A stretch of DNA of 64,000 bases from Brucella anthropi ATCC 49188. Its GTDB lineage: Bacteria; Pseudomonadota; Alphaproteobacteria; Rhizobiales; Rhizobiaceae. The translations under genes were made by a program, and so were the position numbers. The notes under the pieces are model-generated. The model was not told the DNA's origin, did not search any database, and saw only the letters and a program-made list of their open reading frames with translations. The stretch is from contig NC_009669.1 of assembly GCF_000017405.1 (NCBI RefSeq), positions 62,001-126,000 of the forward strand, in the 5' to 3' direction. Of this stretch, positions 16,002-23,983 are shown in pieces. Each line of letters starts with the position of its first letter. Position 1 is the first letter of the stretch.

Positions 16002-17927
16002 GTGCGCCGAGCATGGCGCGTGGTGCGCAAGCATCGCTCGACCGGGATGGTATCCGTTCGATGACTTGGAGGTGAAAGTCCTCTACGGGCCCTGGTGATG
16101 GGAACCGTTAGCCGAACAGCAAGGGCGTTGTCGTAAGGCGGGGTCTGAAGGAAGCTGTAAGCAAAGTGCCGGCCTGACGAACAGGAAGCGCATAAGAGGC
16201 AGTCGCATCAGGGCAAGGGGGCCCATTTACCCAAAGCCCGATATCACCCGGATGATGCGGCTGTAGATGCGACAGGTATATGGCATGAAGGTCACGCGTC
16301 TTACCTCGGGAGATCTGTCGCCTCGCCACCGGCAACGGTGTGCTACCGCCGCTGAGAAGCGACGGAATAGGGCGGCAGAAGTCAGCAGATGCCGTAGTAG
16401 CCGTACCGGACGGCGAAGGGCTGAACATGAAGTGTCGGATGGAGAACGATCTTTCGATGACGACAGCAGATGCAGATAATGGAGCTGAAACGCCCCATGC
16501 CCATGCGGAAGGTAGTGGCCGGAAGCTGCGAGAGGATGCCTTGGGCGCATCAAACGTCACGGCAGGATCGTCCAACTCACAACCGAAGGACGCGATGCAA
16601 CTGATGGAAATGATCGTCAGTCGCGATAACATGATAGCGGCCTTACACCGCGTGGTGTCGAACAAGGGAGCGGCGGGCATCGACAAGATGAGCGTTGGCG
16701 ACCTGAAGCAGCATCTCGTATCGCATTGGCCGCGCATCAGGGAAGACCTGCTGGCGGGTCGGTATGAGCCAGCGCCGGTGCGCGGGGTGGAAATCCCCAA
16801 GCCCGGCGGCGGGAAACGCCTTCTTGGCATTCCCACGGTTCTCGACCGCCTCATCCAGCAGGCGATACATCAGGTGCTGATGCCGATCTTCGACCCAGGC
16901 TTCTCCAATTCCTCTTTCGGCTTTAGGCCGGAGCGGAGTGCCCATGATGCGATCCTTGCCGCACGGTCCTATGTGGCCGACGGTTACCGCGTTGTGGTTG
17001 ATCTTGATCTGGAGAAGTTCTTCGACCGGGTAAACCACGATGTGCTGATGGCACGAGTGGCACGCAAGGTCTACGACAAACGGGTGCTGCGGTTGATCCG
17101 CCGTTATCTGCAAGCCGGGTTGATGATGGGCGGGATGACGACAATGCGAAGCGAGGGAACGCCGCAGGGCGGTCCCCTGTCTCCGCTATTATCGAACGTC
17201 CTGCTCGACGATCTGGACAAGGAACTGGAACAGCGCGGACATCGCTTCTGCCGCTACGCCGACGACTGTAATATCTATGTGCGGTCAATACGTGCCGGTC
17301 AACGGGTGATGGCTTCGCTCACCGCCTTCCTTGGAAGGAGACTGAAGCTGAAGGTCAACGCCACCAAAAGTGCTGTTGACCATCCATGGAACCGGGTCTT
17401 TTTGGGTTATACGATGACGTTCCACCGTATGCCCCGCCTCAAGGTGGCGGTACAAAGTGTGAAGCGTCTTCGTGGCAAACTGAAAGCCCAGTTCCGGGCT
17501 GGGCGTGGCCGGGCCATTGACGCCACCATCAAGGACCTAGCGCCGATCCTGCGCGGCTGGACAGCTTACTTTAAGCTGGCTGACGTGAAGGGGACGTTCG
17601 AGGAAATGGATGGATGGGTTCACCGCAAGCTGCGGGCTACCCTGTGGCGGCAATGGACGAAACCAGCCGCGCGCGCAAGAAACCTGATGCAACGAGGCAT
17701 AAAGAAGGAGCGTGCATGGATAAGTGCCAGCAATGGCCGGGGACCATGGTGGAATGCCAGAACCTCACACATGCACGAAGCCCTACCGAATGCCTACTTC
17801 ACCAAAATCGGGCTGATCTCGTTCCTGAAGGAACACCGACGCCTATACTACGCTTCATGAACCGCCGTATACGGAACCGTACGTACGGTGGTGTGGGAGG
17901 AGGGCCTAAAATGCCCTCCTACCCGAT
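16002..17927 (+). mobile_element. class C group II intron, about 1.93 kb
   Basis: The 5' end GTGCGCC at 16002 matches the conserved group II start. Near the 3' end a domain V-like hairpin (about 17860-17895) and a domain VI-like hairpin (about 17896-17922) precede an AT end at 17927. The reverse transcriptase it encodes most resembles bacterial class C enzymes. Insertion immediately downstream of a Rho-independent terminator is the hallmark target choice of class C introns. The exact 3' splice site is uncertain by a few bases. Confidence 0.85.
16427..17860 (+). CDS. ltrA: group II intron reverse transcriptase/maturase
   Basis: 477-residue intron-encoded protein. The RT palm motifs are present: GIPTVLDRLIQQA (RT2), FGFRPERSAHDAI, VVVDLDLEKFFDRVNHD (RT3, first catalytic Asp), TPQGGPLSPLLSN (RT4) and RYADDCNIYV (RT5, catalytic YADD). 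A maturase X domain follows (DLAPILRGWTAYFKLADVK). No C-terminal HNH endonuclease domain is seen, as expected for class C. ATG 16427 is taken as the start; the frame is open further up to a GTG at 16340 inside intron RNA structure. The enzyme should support splicing and retrohoming. Confidence 0.93.
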   Translation: MKCRMENDLSMTTADADNGAETPHAHAEGSGRKLREDALGASNVTAGSSNSQPKDAMQLMEMIVSRDNMIAALHRVVSNKGAAGIDKMSVGDLKQHLVSHWPRIREDLLAGRYEPAPVRGVEIPKPGGGKRLLGIPTVLDRLIQQAIHQVLMPIFDPGFSNSSFGFRPERSAHDAILAARSYVADGYRVVVDLDLEKFFDRVNHDVLMARVARKVYDKRVLRLIRRYLQAGLMMGGMTTMRSEGTPQGGPLSPLLSNVLLDDLDKELEQRGHRFCRYADDCNIYVRSIRAGQRVMASLTAFLGRRLKLKVNATKSAVDHPWNRVFLGYTMTFHRMPRLKVAVQSVKRLRGKLKAQFRAGRGRAIDATIKDLAPILRGWTAYFKLADVKGTFEEMDGWVHRKLRATLWRQWTKPAARARNLMQRGIKKERAWISASNGRGPWWNARTSHMHEALPNAYFTKIGLISFLKEHRRLYYAS

Positions 17928-17935
17928 TCTTCGTC

Positions 17936-18985
17936 ATGGGTGAAACGGAACCCAAAGGCTCCTATACCTATCCGAATATATCGCACGATCCTGATCGCAG
18001 GGACGTGCTGCGCAACAAACTCGGAAACCGGTCTCATAAGGAACTGCGTGTCGAAGAATATCGCGCGACAGCATTCCGGATGGCTGAAATTGCTGAAGGA
18101 GACGGCCCAAAAGGCGCTTTCGACGCGCAACATCTGAAGGCCATTCATGGTCATATTTTCCAAGATATTTATGAATGGGCCGGTCATACGCGCAATGAAA
18201 GCCCCGTTGTCGATGGCCAGAGAGTGGAGCCAATTGGCAATCTGTCGAAAGGCGGAACCTCGTTCCTACACGGCTCGCGTATCGAAATGGGGTTGGACGA
18301 AGCCTTTAGACCGATCCGGAATCCCGAAATTTTGCGCGGATCGTCGGTCGAACGGTTCGCCGAGATCGCCGGTAAAGTGTTGGCAGAGTTGAATTATGTG
18401 CACCCGTTCCGAGAAGGCAACGGACGGGCCCAGGAGGCACTGCTAGCAGCCATCGGTCGCGAATATGGACATGATGTTGACTTCACGGTCATTACCAAGC
18501 CACGCATGATCGAAGCGTCGATCGCGACGACCAACGATCCCTCCAGTCCAGCTATGAAACATGTCTTTGAAGACGCGATCGATCCAAACCGACAGGAAGC
18601 CATAAGAGCTGCATTCGTCGATCTGGAAATGCGCGGTGACAATGCTTTCGAGCACAACGTGCGCAGCGCCAGGCCGGGCGAACAGGTTTCAGGTCAGGTA
18701 CTCGGTCACGATATCCATGTTGCCAGCCTTGTTACCGACCACGGGATTGTCGCCGTCGATCGCGCTGACCTTCCAGAGAGGTTGCCCGATGACGATACCG
18801 AAATTACATTCACGGCTCGTTCTGACTTCTCCCTCCTGTCGCGCCCGGATCAGGTCAGGTCTTCAAATGGTCCCGCCCTCGAGCGAATGTCACCAGAGCA
18901 GAAAGGCGCCGCGGACCCATCCCGGCTTGCAGAGCTGTCGGCGCAAAAGCAGCCCGAGCGGGATTCAGACGACCGCGAACGATAA
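17936..18985 (+). CDS. Fic-domain toxin, VbhT-like
   Basis: 349-residue protein with a Fic AMP-transferase domain in the first ~200 residues. The catalytic loop HPFREGNGRAQ starts near residue 155, and the upstream IFQDIYEWAG segment is the usual Fic flap region. Class I Fic toxins AMPylate targets such as DNA gyrase or topoisomerase IV and are held inactive by VbhA-type antitoxins. A ~140-residue tail (QVSGQVLGHDIHVASL onward) follows; I do not recognise it and it is not a clear BID domain. ATG 17936 lies only 9 bp after the intron's 3' end and has no good ribosome binding site, so translation after the intron insertion may be poor. Confidence 0.85.
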   Translation: MGETEPKGSYTYPNISHDPDRRDVLRNKLGNRSHKELRVEEYRATAFRMAEIAEGDGPKGAFDAQHLKAIHGHIFQDIYEWAGHTRNESPVVDGQRVEPIGNLSKGGTSFLHGSRIEMGLDEAFRPIRNPEILRGSSVERFAEIAGKVLAELNYVHPFREGNGRAQEALLAAIGREYGHDVDFTVITKPRMIEASIATTNDPSSPAMKHVFEDAIDPNRQEAIRAAFVDLEMRGDNAFEHNVRSARPGEQVSGQVLGHDIHVASLVTDHGIVAVDRADLPERLPDDDTEITFTARSDFSLLSRPDQVRSSNGPALERMSPEQKGAADPSRLAELSAQKQPERDSDDRER

Positions 18986-19114
18986 GCGGCACATCCGCCG
19001 CGCCGAGGGCCGTTCCGTTAGCTTCGGTGAATGACATTTACGCCGCCTCACCCGTTGGCTGATTGACGGACAAGCTGCGATAGCCCCTCCCCCATGCAAC
19101 CGCTTCGCGGTCCT

Positions 19115-19141
19115 CCACTTCCGTTGCGGCCCAAAAGGTGC
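19115..19141 (+). promoter_or_regulatory. leader element shared with the DUF736 gene (copy 2)
   Basis: TTGCGGCCCAAAAGGTGCA lies 71 bp before the ArdC-like start, preceded by TCCTCC, matching the element upstream of DUF736 in sequence and spacing. The other bases between 18986 and 19198 hold no gene. Confidence 0.45.
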
Positions 19142-19198
19142 ATAGGCTCGTCTCGGCTATCTCCGTTTCTTGCCGTCAACCAACGAATGGAGACGGCC

Positions 19199-20086
19199 AT
19201 GAACAACGTAAGCGACACCTATCAGCGCATCACTGACCTCATCATCGAGCAGCTGGAAGCCGGCACCAAACCCTGGGTGCGGCCTTGGCGCGGAAATACC
19301 CGCCCGACCTCCATCATCCCGCGCCGATCCAGCGGCGAAGCCTATCGCGGCATCAATGTTCTCATGCTATGGATCGCGTCGCAGATGAACGGCTACGAGG
19401 ACACCACCTGGATGACCTATCGTCAGGCGAAGGATCTCGGCGGTCAGGTCCGGAAGGGCGAACGTGGATCGCTTGTCGTCAAGTACGGCACCTTTACGCG
19501 CAAGGATCAGGACGCCGATGACGACCGTTCAATCCCTTATCTCAAGGGCTACACGGTATTCAACGTAGAGCAGATCGAGAACCTACCTACCGAATATTAC
19601 AGCCCAGCCGAACCGATGCCGACGGCGCCCGTGCCGCACAATGAAACCGTCGACACCTTTGTCCGCCAGACCGGGGCTGTCATTCACTACGGCGGCACGA
19701 AGGCTTGCTATCGTCCTGGACCTGACGACATTCTCATGCCCGACCGCAAGCGTTTTTTAAGCGACGTCCACCTTTACTCGTCGCTTCTGCACGAAATTGG
19801 TCATTGGTCAGGCGCAAAGCATCGCCTTGATCGCGATCTGTCTGGCCGCTTCGGCACCAACGCTTACGCTGTCGAAGAGCTCGTTGCCGAACTGTCTGCA
19901 GCATTTCTCTGCGCTGACCTGGGTGTGTCCCATGATCCTCACGAAAACACAGCCGCCTACATCGATAATTGGCTGGTCGTGCTTAAGGCTGATAAACGCG
20001 TCATTATCACCGCTGCAGCCAAAGCTCAGGCGGTTGCCGATTATCTGCATGGGCTCACATCGATACACAGACCGGAGGTCGCGTAA
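19199..20086 (+). CDS. ArdC-like antirestriction protein (zincin-like metallopeptidase)
   Basis: 295-residue protein with an N-terminal ArdC single-strand DNA-binding domain (ITDLIIEQLEAGTKPWVRPW ... GINVLMLW ... TYRQAKDLGGQVRKGERG) and a C-terminal metallopeptidase domain with the zinc motif HEIGHW near residue 200 and the downstream Glu region AVEELVAELSAAF. Such proteins protect incoming conjugative DNA from restriction in the recipient. ATG 19199 is chosen because GGAGA sits 6 bp upstream; an ATG 12 bp earlier is also possible. The location among plasmid maintenance genes, with a leader shared with DUF736, fits early expression after transfer. Confidence 0.9.
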   Translation: MNNVSDTYQRITDLIIEQLEAGTKPWVRPWRGNTRPTSIIPRRSSGEAYRGINVLMLWIASQMNGYEDTTWMTYRQAKDLGGQVRKGERGSLVVKYGTFTRKDQDADDDRSIPYLKGYTVFNVEQIENLPTEYYSPAEPMPTAPVPHNETVDTFVRQTGAVIHYGGTKACYRPGPDDILMPDRKRFLSDVHLYSSLLHEIGHWSGAKHRLDRDLSGRFGTNAYAVEELVAELSAAFLCADLGVSHDPHENTAAYIDNWLVVLKADKRVIITAAAKAQAVADYLHGLTSIHRPEVA

Positions 20087-20155
20087 GCGACCTCGATGTC
20101 AAACAGGTCTTTTCTGCCGCATCGGATCTGATAGAAATGACAAGATTATGAGATA

Positions 20156-20443
20156 CTACTGTGTTCTGGAGCGAGCGGTATTATAAACATCGCCACGCTC
20201 ACGTTTTCCAACGGCCACAACCAACACCGTCACAGTGTCGTCGTTGACGGAATAAACCAGCCGATAGCCCAATTGACGTAGTTTTATCTTATAGTGGTCG
20301 GGCATACCATGAAGTGAAGCACTCACTACGCGCGGCGTTTCCAATCGTTCGCGTAGTTTCTTCTTCAATTGCTGCTGGATTGTCGCGCCGAGTTTATTCC
20401 ACTCTTTAAGAGCCGATGGCAAGAATTCAAGCTTATAAGGCAT
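20156..20443 (-). CDS. RelE/ParE-type toxin
   Basis: 95-residue RelE-superfamily protein: FLPSALKEWNKLGATIQQQLKKKL, then DHYKIKLRQLGYRLVYSVNDDTVTVLVVAVGKR. The spacing and conserved basic residues are those of mRNA interferases that cleave at the ribosome. It overlaps the antitoxin gene upstream by 11 bp, the usual antitoxin-first operon. It should stabilise the plasmid by post-segregational killing. Full length, no defect seen. Confidence 0.92.
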   Translation of the reverse strand: MPYKLEFLPSALKEWNKLGATIQQQLKKKLRERLETPRVVSASLHGMPDHYKIKLRQLGYRLVYSVNDDTVTVLVVAVGKRERGDVYNTARSRTQ

Positions 20444-20678
20444 CGATATCGACCGAAATTCCTTTTTCGTCGGCTCGATTCCGGATTATCTCAGTGAGGC
20501 GAATATCATCCAGCTGTTCGAGCATGGCTTCATAGACCCCAGCGGGAACCATATAAGCCATAATTCGATTATGATTAAGAACGGCCACAGCCTCGCCATT
20601 AGCCTCGTCCATTACGGCGGACGGACTTTTTTTTAGGTCTGAAACGCTAACCGCTATATTTGCTTCCACACGTTGCAT
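20433..20678 (-). CDS. Phd/YefM-type antitoxin
   Basis: 81-residue antitoxin with the Phd/YefM N-terminal DNA-binding fold (VSVSDLKKSPSAVMDEANGEAVAVLNHNRIMAYMVP) and a C-terminal helix that would wrap the RelE toxin (LTEIIRNRADEKGISVDI). It binds and neutralises the toxin and represses its own promoter. Confidence 0.92.
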   Translation of the reverse strand: MQRVEANIAVSVSDLKKSPSAVMDEANGEAVAVLNHNRIMAYMVPAGVYEAMLEQLDDIRLTEIIRNRADEKGISVDIDAL

Positions 20679-20698
20679 AACAAGTCCATATCAAATTA

Positions 20699-20716
20699 GG
20701 TATGAAATTTAGTACC
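20699..20716 (-). promoter_or_regulatory. candidate operator of the toxin-antitoxin pair
   Basis: GGTA and TACC arms flank an AT-rich centre at 20699-20716, about 20 bp before the antitoxin start, with a further GGTATTA 17 bp away. The location suits autoregulation by the antitoxin-toxin complex. Short arms make this tentative. Confidence 0.35.
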
Positions 20717-20838
20717 ATATTAAGTGAGGTATTACAATAGCGAACCCTATCCTCCAATCGGTGATTGGTTCTTAGCTCGCGCATTTCAAGCAATTGTCGG
20801 CTATTCGCAATAGCCATTGCCAGCTTTAATTATTTGAT

Positions 20839-21384
20839 TCAATCTGAGCTTTGCGTTTTGGCGTCGACTTGGCTTTGTAGGTCAGCCATTTTTTTAACCA
20901 ACGAAAGCAAGTCACGCGTAGTGCTGTGCGGGAGATCAGCCACCAGTTTCGCAAGTTCGACGCGATCCTTCGCTTCCTCCTCACTTTTGCCCCACAAATG
21001 AGGTGCTGCCTCGTAAAGCATTTCGATGGGCATAATGTTCAGCACTTCGCAGATATGCACCATGCGAGTGACATGCAGCTTTGAAAACGCGCGTTCATAG
21101 CGACCATAAACGGGCGTAGAAAGTCCCATGAGTGGAGCAAAATCAGCTTGTTTCAAGCCGGCGCTATCGCGTGCATCACGTAGGTATTTCGCAAGCCGTT
21201 GATCGATTTCTTCAAACGTACTTATTCCATTAAAGCCCGGACGCCTGAAGACTGGCTTATCGATCTCAGGATCATTGGTTTTTTCCAAAGAATGTTCGTT
21301 AGCGAAATCCAATGCCTCACGATTCACGCGGAAACCCCTTTTGCCTGCCGTGCCACAACAGCGATCATTATCACATTTTCTCAA
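20839..21384 (-). CDS. XRE-family transcriptional regulator
   Basis: Up to 181 residues with a Cro/C1-type HTH in the middle (DARDSAGLKQADFAPLMGLSTPVYGRYERAFSKLHVTRMVHICEVLNI), flanked by a C-terminal helical tail. The formal start is a TTG at 21384. The first ~19 residues are Cys/Arg-rich and unlike protein, so a GTG at about residue 20 is an alternative start. It is divergent from nothing obvious; its neighbours are the RelE pair and the ParA operon, so it may regulate either. The targets are unknown. Confidence 0.75.
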   Translation of the reverse strand: MRKCDNDRCCGTAGKRGFRVNREALDFANEHSLEKTNDPEIDKPVFRRPGFNGISTFEEIDQRLAKYLRDARDSAGLKQADFAPLMGLSTPVYGRYERAFSKLHVTRMVHICEVLNIMPIEMLYEAAPHLWGKSEEEAKDRVELAKLVADLPHSTTRDLLSLVKKMADLQSQVDAKTQSSD

Positions 21385-21505
21385 AATTGCAGCACTCCAG
21401 AGGTGGTGTTCGCTTGTTTCAACGCGCGTTTATATTGAAATGAAACAGGAGAGCGATTTCGGCGTTATGTGTTTGGGGCTTCCAATGCCGACGTTGTCAC
21501 TTCGG

Positions 21506-21883
21506 TTATCTGGATTTCACCGCCACAAGGCGCCTATCATTGGCCGCGCCCTCGAAGACTGCTTCGATAACTTTGGTCTCGTTCAGCCAGCTTAGCGATG
21601 CAGACAATTCGCATGCAGCGGTCTGCTCTTTGATTAGAATACAACGTAGCACTGACACTTTGGAAGAATGGCCGTATCCGGCGTAATTCCAGTTCGATAA
21701 TCGAAATAACTCTTTCTTGGCTGTTTCGTCATCAGGCCAGATGGCATCGTAGCTTTGCTTTGCCACACGAGCGATCGTCGGTTCGTCATTGTGAATATCT
21801 GGTTTGGTGTGTAGCGATGGAGCAATATAGATTCCAATGGCAATTCCGAGCGCTATCCCGACGAGAAAACTACGGCCGAACAC
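21506..21883 (-). CDS. hypothetical signal-anchored protein in the parA operon
   Basis: 125-residue protein with an N-terminal hydrophobic helix (FLVGIALGIAIGIYIAPSL) after a short basic stretch: a signal anchor or cleavable signal. The periplasmic part has two Cys (CILIKEQTAACEL) that could form a disulfide. It follows the ribbon-helix-helix gene by 2 bp and is therefore probably co-transcribed with parA. No family is recognised. A membrane protein is unusual in a partition operon and may instead belong to transfer. Confidence 0.65.
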   Translation of the reverse strand: MFGRSFLVGIALGIAIGIYIAPSLHTKPDIHNDEPTIARVAKQSYDAIWPDDETAKKELFRLSNWNYAGYGHSSKVSVLRCILIKEQTAACELSASLSWLNETKVIEAVFEGAANDRRLVAVKSR

Positions 21884-21885
21884 GG

Positions 21886-22311
21886 TCAGTATCCATTATC
21901 TTTAAGATATTGATCAATGGCATCACGAAGAATGACCGTCATTTTGAGGCCATTGTCATGAGCAGCGTTCTCAAGACGACGTTTGGTTTCATAATCAAGC
22001 GAAACATTGACGAAATGTTTGCTTTCGCGTTCACGGGATTTGCGAAGCTCGCGCAGTCGGTTACGGGAGTCTTCTCGACGGTTCGCATTTTCAATTGCAC
22101 TTGCGCGGTGTTGTTCCGGCGTTGTCTCGAGAGATTTATCCTGCTTTTTGCGACTTGATGTCATGAACGCCGATTCATTTCCAACGTTTGCAGCGCCTTC
22201 TTCTTGCACGTGAGAAATAGGCGGGGCGGCAGTGTCTTTATCCAGATCAACAGAACGTTTTCGACGTTCCGCGACAGGGAAATCAGAAAGAGAGATTTTT
22301 CCCTTAGCCAT
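21886..22311 (-). CDS. ribbon-helix-helix partner of ParA
   Basis: 141-residue protein with a long polar, charged N-terminus and a C-terminal ribbon-helix-helix domain (HFVNVSLDYETKRRLENAAHDNGLKMTVILRDAIDQYL). This layout (flexible N-arm that activates ParA, RHH that binds the centromere or operator) is that of ParG-type partition proteins. ATG 22311 overlaps the parA end by 8 bp and has GGGGAGA upstream; an earlier in-frame start at 22368 would lie inside parA and is less likely. The TGTGA/TCACA repeats upstream of parA are its likely target. Confidence 0.75.
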   Translation of the reverse strand: MAKGKISLSDFPVAERRKRSVDLDKDTAAPPISHVQEEGAANVGNESAFMTSSRKKQDKSLETTPEQHRASAIENANRREDSRNRLRELRKSRERESKHFVNVSLDYETKRRLENAAHDNGLKMTVILRDAIDQYLKDNGY

Positions 22312-23017
22312 TGATAGTCTCCCCGCGGTGTTCCTTTTTAAGTTGCTCCAACTCCTCGACGAATGCATTCACCTCCGCTCTGGCCTTGAGAACCGGTTTA
22401 CTCGGTTCGAGCATTTGTAGTGTGCCAAGACCGCTGCGGATTTCTCGATAGCAATTTCGTTCGATCAATTCCGTATCGAGCAATACGGAATTGTATCCGT
22501 GTTCGCTCAAATTTTGGACGAAAGGGCGAATGATCCGGTATTCTTCGAGATGCCGATTGACGATAGTGATGCGCGTTCGCAGAACTGCTTGAGGGATACT
22601 ACGGTCAAGAACGTCCGTTCGCGTCGCAATTGCCTCCGCTGCTTCACCAACTGCTTTAATCTCATCCTGGGCGGGCTGAATGGGCGTGATGACGATATCT
22701 GAATGGTCGATTATCGTATCCATCACAACACTATCGACGCCCGGCGCGTCGATCAAAATGGCGTCATAGTTGGCCTCCTGTGACGCCATTAACTTCTCTA
22801 TATTGTTCTGACGAAGTGCCGTCGCCAGTGAAATCGACGCCGGTACATTGTCCTTTGCCACGCACCGCTTCCACCACTCGGCTAAGTTCTGTCGTGGATC
22901 GGCATCAATTAGCAATACTCGTCGATTTTTGAGTGCGAGTTCACCGGCAGTCAAAATGACTGCGGTCGTCTTCCCCGCTCCACCTTTGCCGCTTACCGAA
23001 GATATTCGAAGTGTCAC
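22304..23017 (-). CDS. parA: ParA-family partition ATPase (second partition system)
   Basis: 237-residue ParA without an N-terminal DNA-binding domain (type Ib-like). It has a Walker A VSGKGGAGKTTA at residues 7-18, LIDADPRQNLAEWW, and ILIDAPG. GTG 23017 is chosen because AGGAGGG lies 7 bp upstream; the frame extends to 23149 but that part lacks a ribosome binding site. It forms an operon with the RHH protein and the signal-anchored protein. It is independent of RepA and may be the partition system of the stand-alone repC replicon, or help position the conjugation machinery. Confidence 0.9.
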   Translation of the reverse strand: MTLRISSVSGKGGAGKTTAVILTAGELALKNRRVLLIDADPRQNLAEWWKRCVAKDNVPASISLATALRQNNIEKLMASQEANYDAILIDAPGVDSVVMDTIIDHSDIVITPIQPAQDEIKAVGEAAEAIATRTDVLDRSIPQAVLRTRITIVNRHLEEYRIIRPFVQNLSEHGYNSVLLDTELIERNCYREIRSGLGTLQMLEPSKPVLKARAEVNAFVEELEQLKKEHRGETING

Positions 23018-23130
23018 GCTGGCCCTCCTGTACCTAGATAATGCTGGTTTTCTTTGTGTCGATTTATTGCCCGAAGCGTCGGCAAATGCTGCCCACACGG
23101 CGCAAGAATACATGTCAAGATAAGGTAATT

Positions 23131-23195
23131 TCACACGATGTGATAACACTCATTGCAGCATGTGACACACCATGTGTTCACATCAAATAATCACA
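23131..23195. promoter_or_regulatory. repeated TGTGA/TCACA motifs upstream of parA
   Basis: Five copies of TGTGA or its complement TCACA occur in 65 bp: TCACACGATGTGA is a perfect 13-bp palindrome at 23131-23143, then TGTGA at 23161, TCACA at 23178 and TCACA at 23191. The clustering upstream of parA points to a partition-complex/operator site for the RHH protein. Confidence 0.6.
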
Positions 23196-23209
23196 TCACT
23201 CGATGACTA

Positions 23210-23495
23210 GAGTTTGGGAACATGTTTCTCCCAATCGATTGTGAACCCCGGAGCCGCGCAAGAGCCGTCTGTACCGCACGCACGCAGTCCGGCAAAGGCG
23301 AAGAGCGTAGCGCCCCTTGCTGGCGAGTACGAGGGGTGCACAAAGGCGATAAAGCGGTCTGGAGGTGAACCTTGGTGAGCGTGTTTCCTTTGAAACGCCG
23401 GGGCGTAGCCTCGGCGTAAGGGGTAAGCGGAGCGAGGCCAAGTTAGACGAATATTGATTAGTCGCGTTGTAATTGGTTAGGCAGGATACGGAAAA
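23210..23495 (+). other. candidate oriT region
   Basis: Gene-free stretch between the divergent parA and mobC/relaxase genes, the usual place for oriT. It includes an 8-bp stem with one G-U pair (GCGCCCCT at 23310-23317, AGGGGTGC at 23332-23339). I recognise no known nic consensus, so the call rests on position and the hairpin. Confidence 0.35.
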
Positions 23496-23576
23496 ATGTG
23501 CTACAATTTTCGTGTTGAATCGCGAAACACGTCCGCGATTGTCGATTGCTGCGCTGAATTGGAGCTAACAACGCTT

Positions 23577-23978
23577 ATGGATGAAGCAATTTCAGAGGCT
23601 ATGAAGGTCGCAAAACCCAAGCCGCAAACCATTCATAGCCGTGTTTCGGCGGACGAATATGACGCGATCGACGACGCCGCGAAGGCGGTTGACATGACGA
23701 TGAGCGCATTTTTCAAGGCCGTATTGCTGCAAGGGGCGGGGACAAAGCCAATCTTCAATGACGAAGACAGGGCGCTTTTGTCTCTCATGCTTGAGGATAT
23801 GCGCATGATTGGCATCAATCTCAATCAGGTTGCTCGAGCACTGAATAGCGGCAAATCGGTTTCGGATGGCGAAATCCGTATGGTGGTGGGTGACGTGCAA
23901 AAGATGCAGGTTGCGGTTCTCAGTGAATTGAGGCGCGTCACCAAGCGGTCGGGATACAGACACCGCAGCAAGGAATAG
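23577..23978 (+). CDS. MobC-like relaxosome accessory protein
   Basis: 133-residue protein with an N-terminal RHH-like segment (TIHSRVSADEYDAIDDAAKAVDMTMSAFFKAVLL) and the MobC signature MIGINLNQVARALNSG. It binds oriT and helps the relaxase open the nic site. ATG 23577 is taken (GGAG 12 bp upstream); the frame is open further up and a start at 23601 is also possible. It precedes the relaxase by 5 bp. Confidence 0.85.
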   Translation: MDEAISEAMKVAKPKPQTIHSRVSADEYDAIDDAAKAVDMTMSAFFKAVLLQGAGTKPIFNDEDRALLSLMLEDMRMIGINLNQVARALNSGKSVSDGEIRMVVGDVQKMQVAVLSELRRVTKRSGYRHRSKE

Positions 23979-23983
23979 CGACC

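Noticed and set aside
16108..16854. 248-codon minus-strand frame inside the intron
   Set aside because: Antisense to intron RNA structure and the reverse transcriptase; no family features.
16002..17927. Retron or diversity-generating element as source of the reverse transcriptase
   Set aside because: Maturase domain, GTGCG start, domain V/VI-like hairpins and terminator-linked insertion identify a group II intron; no msr/msd or template-variable repeats.
23131..23195. TGTGA repeats as replication iterons
   Set aside because: Spacing is irregular, copies are in both orientations, and they sit at a parA promoter and not next to a rep gene; an operator/partition site fits better.
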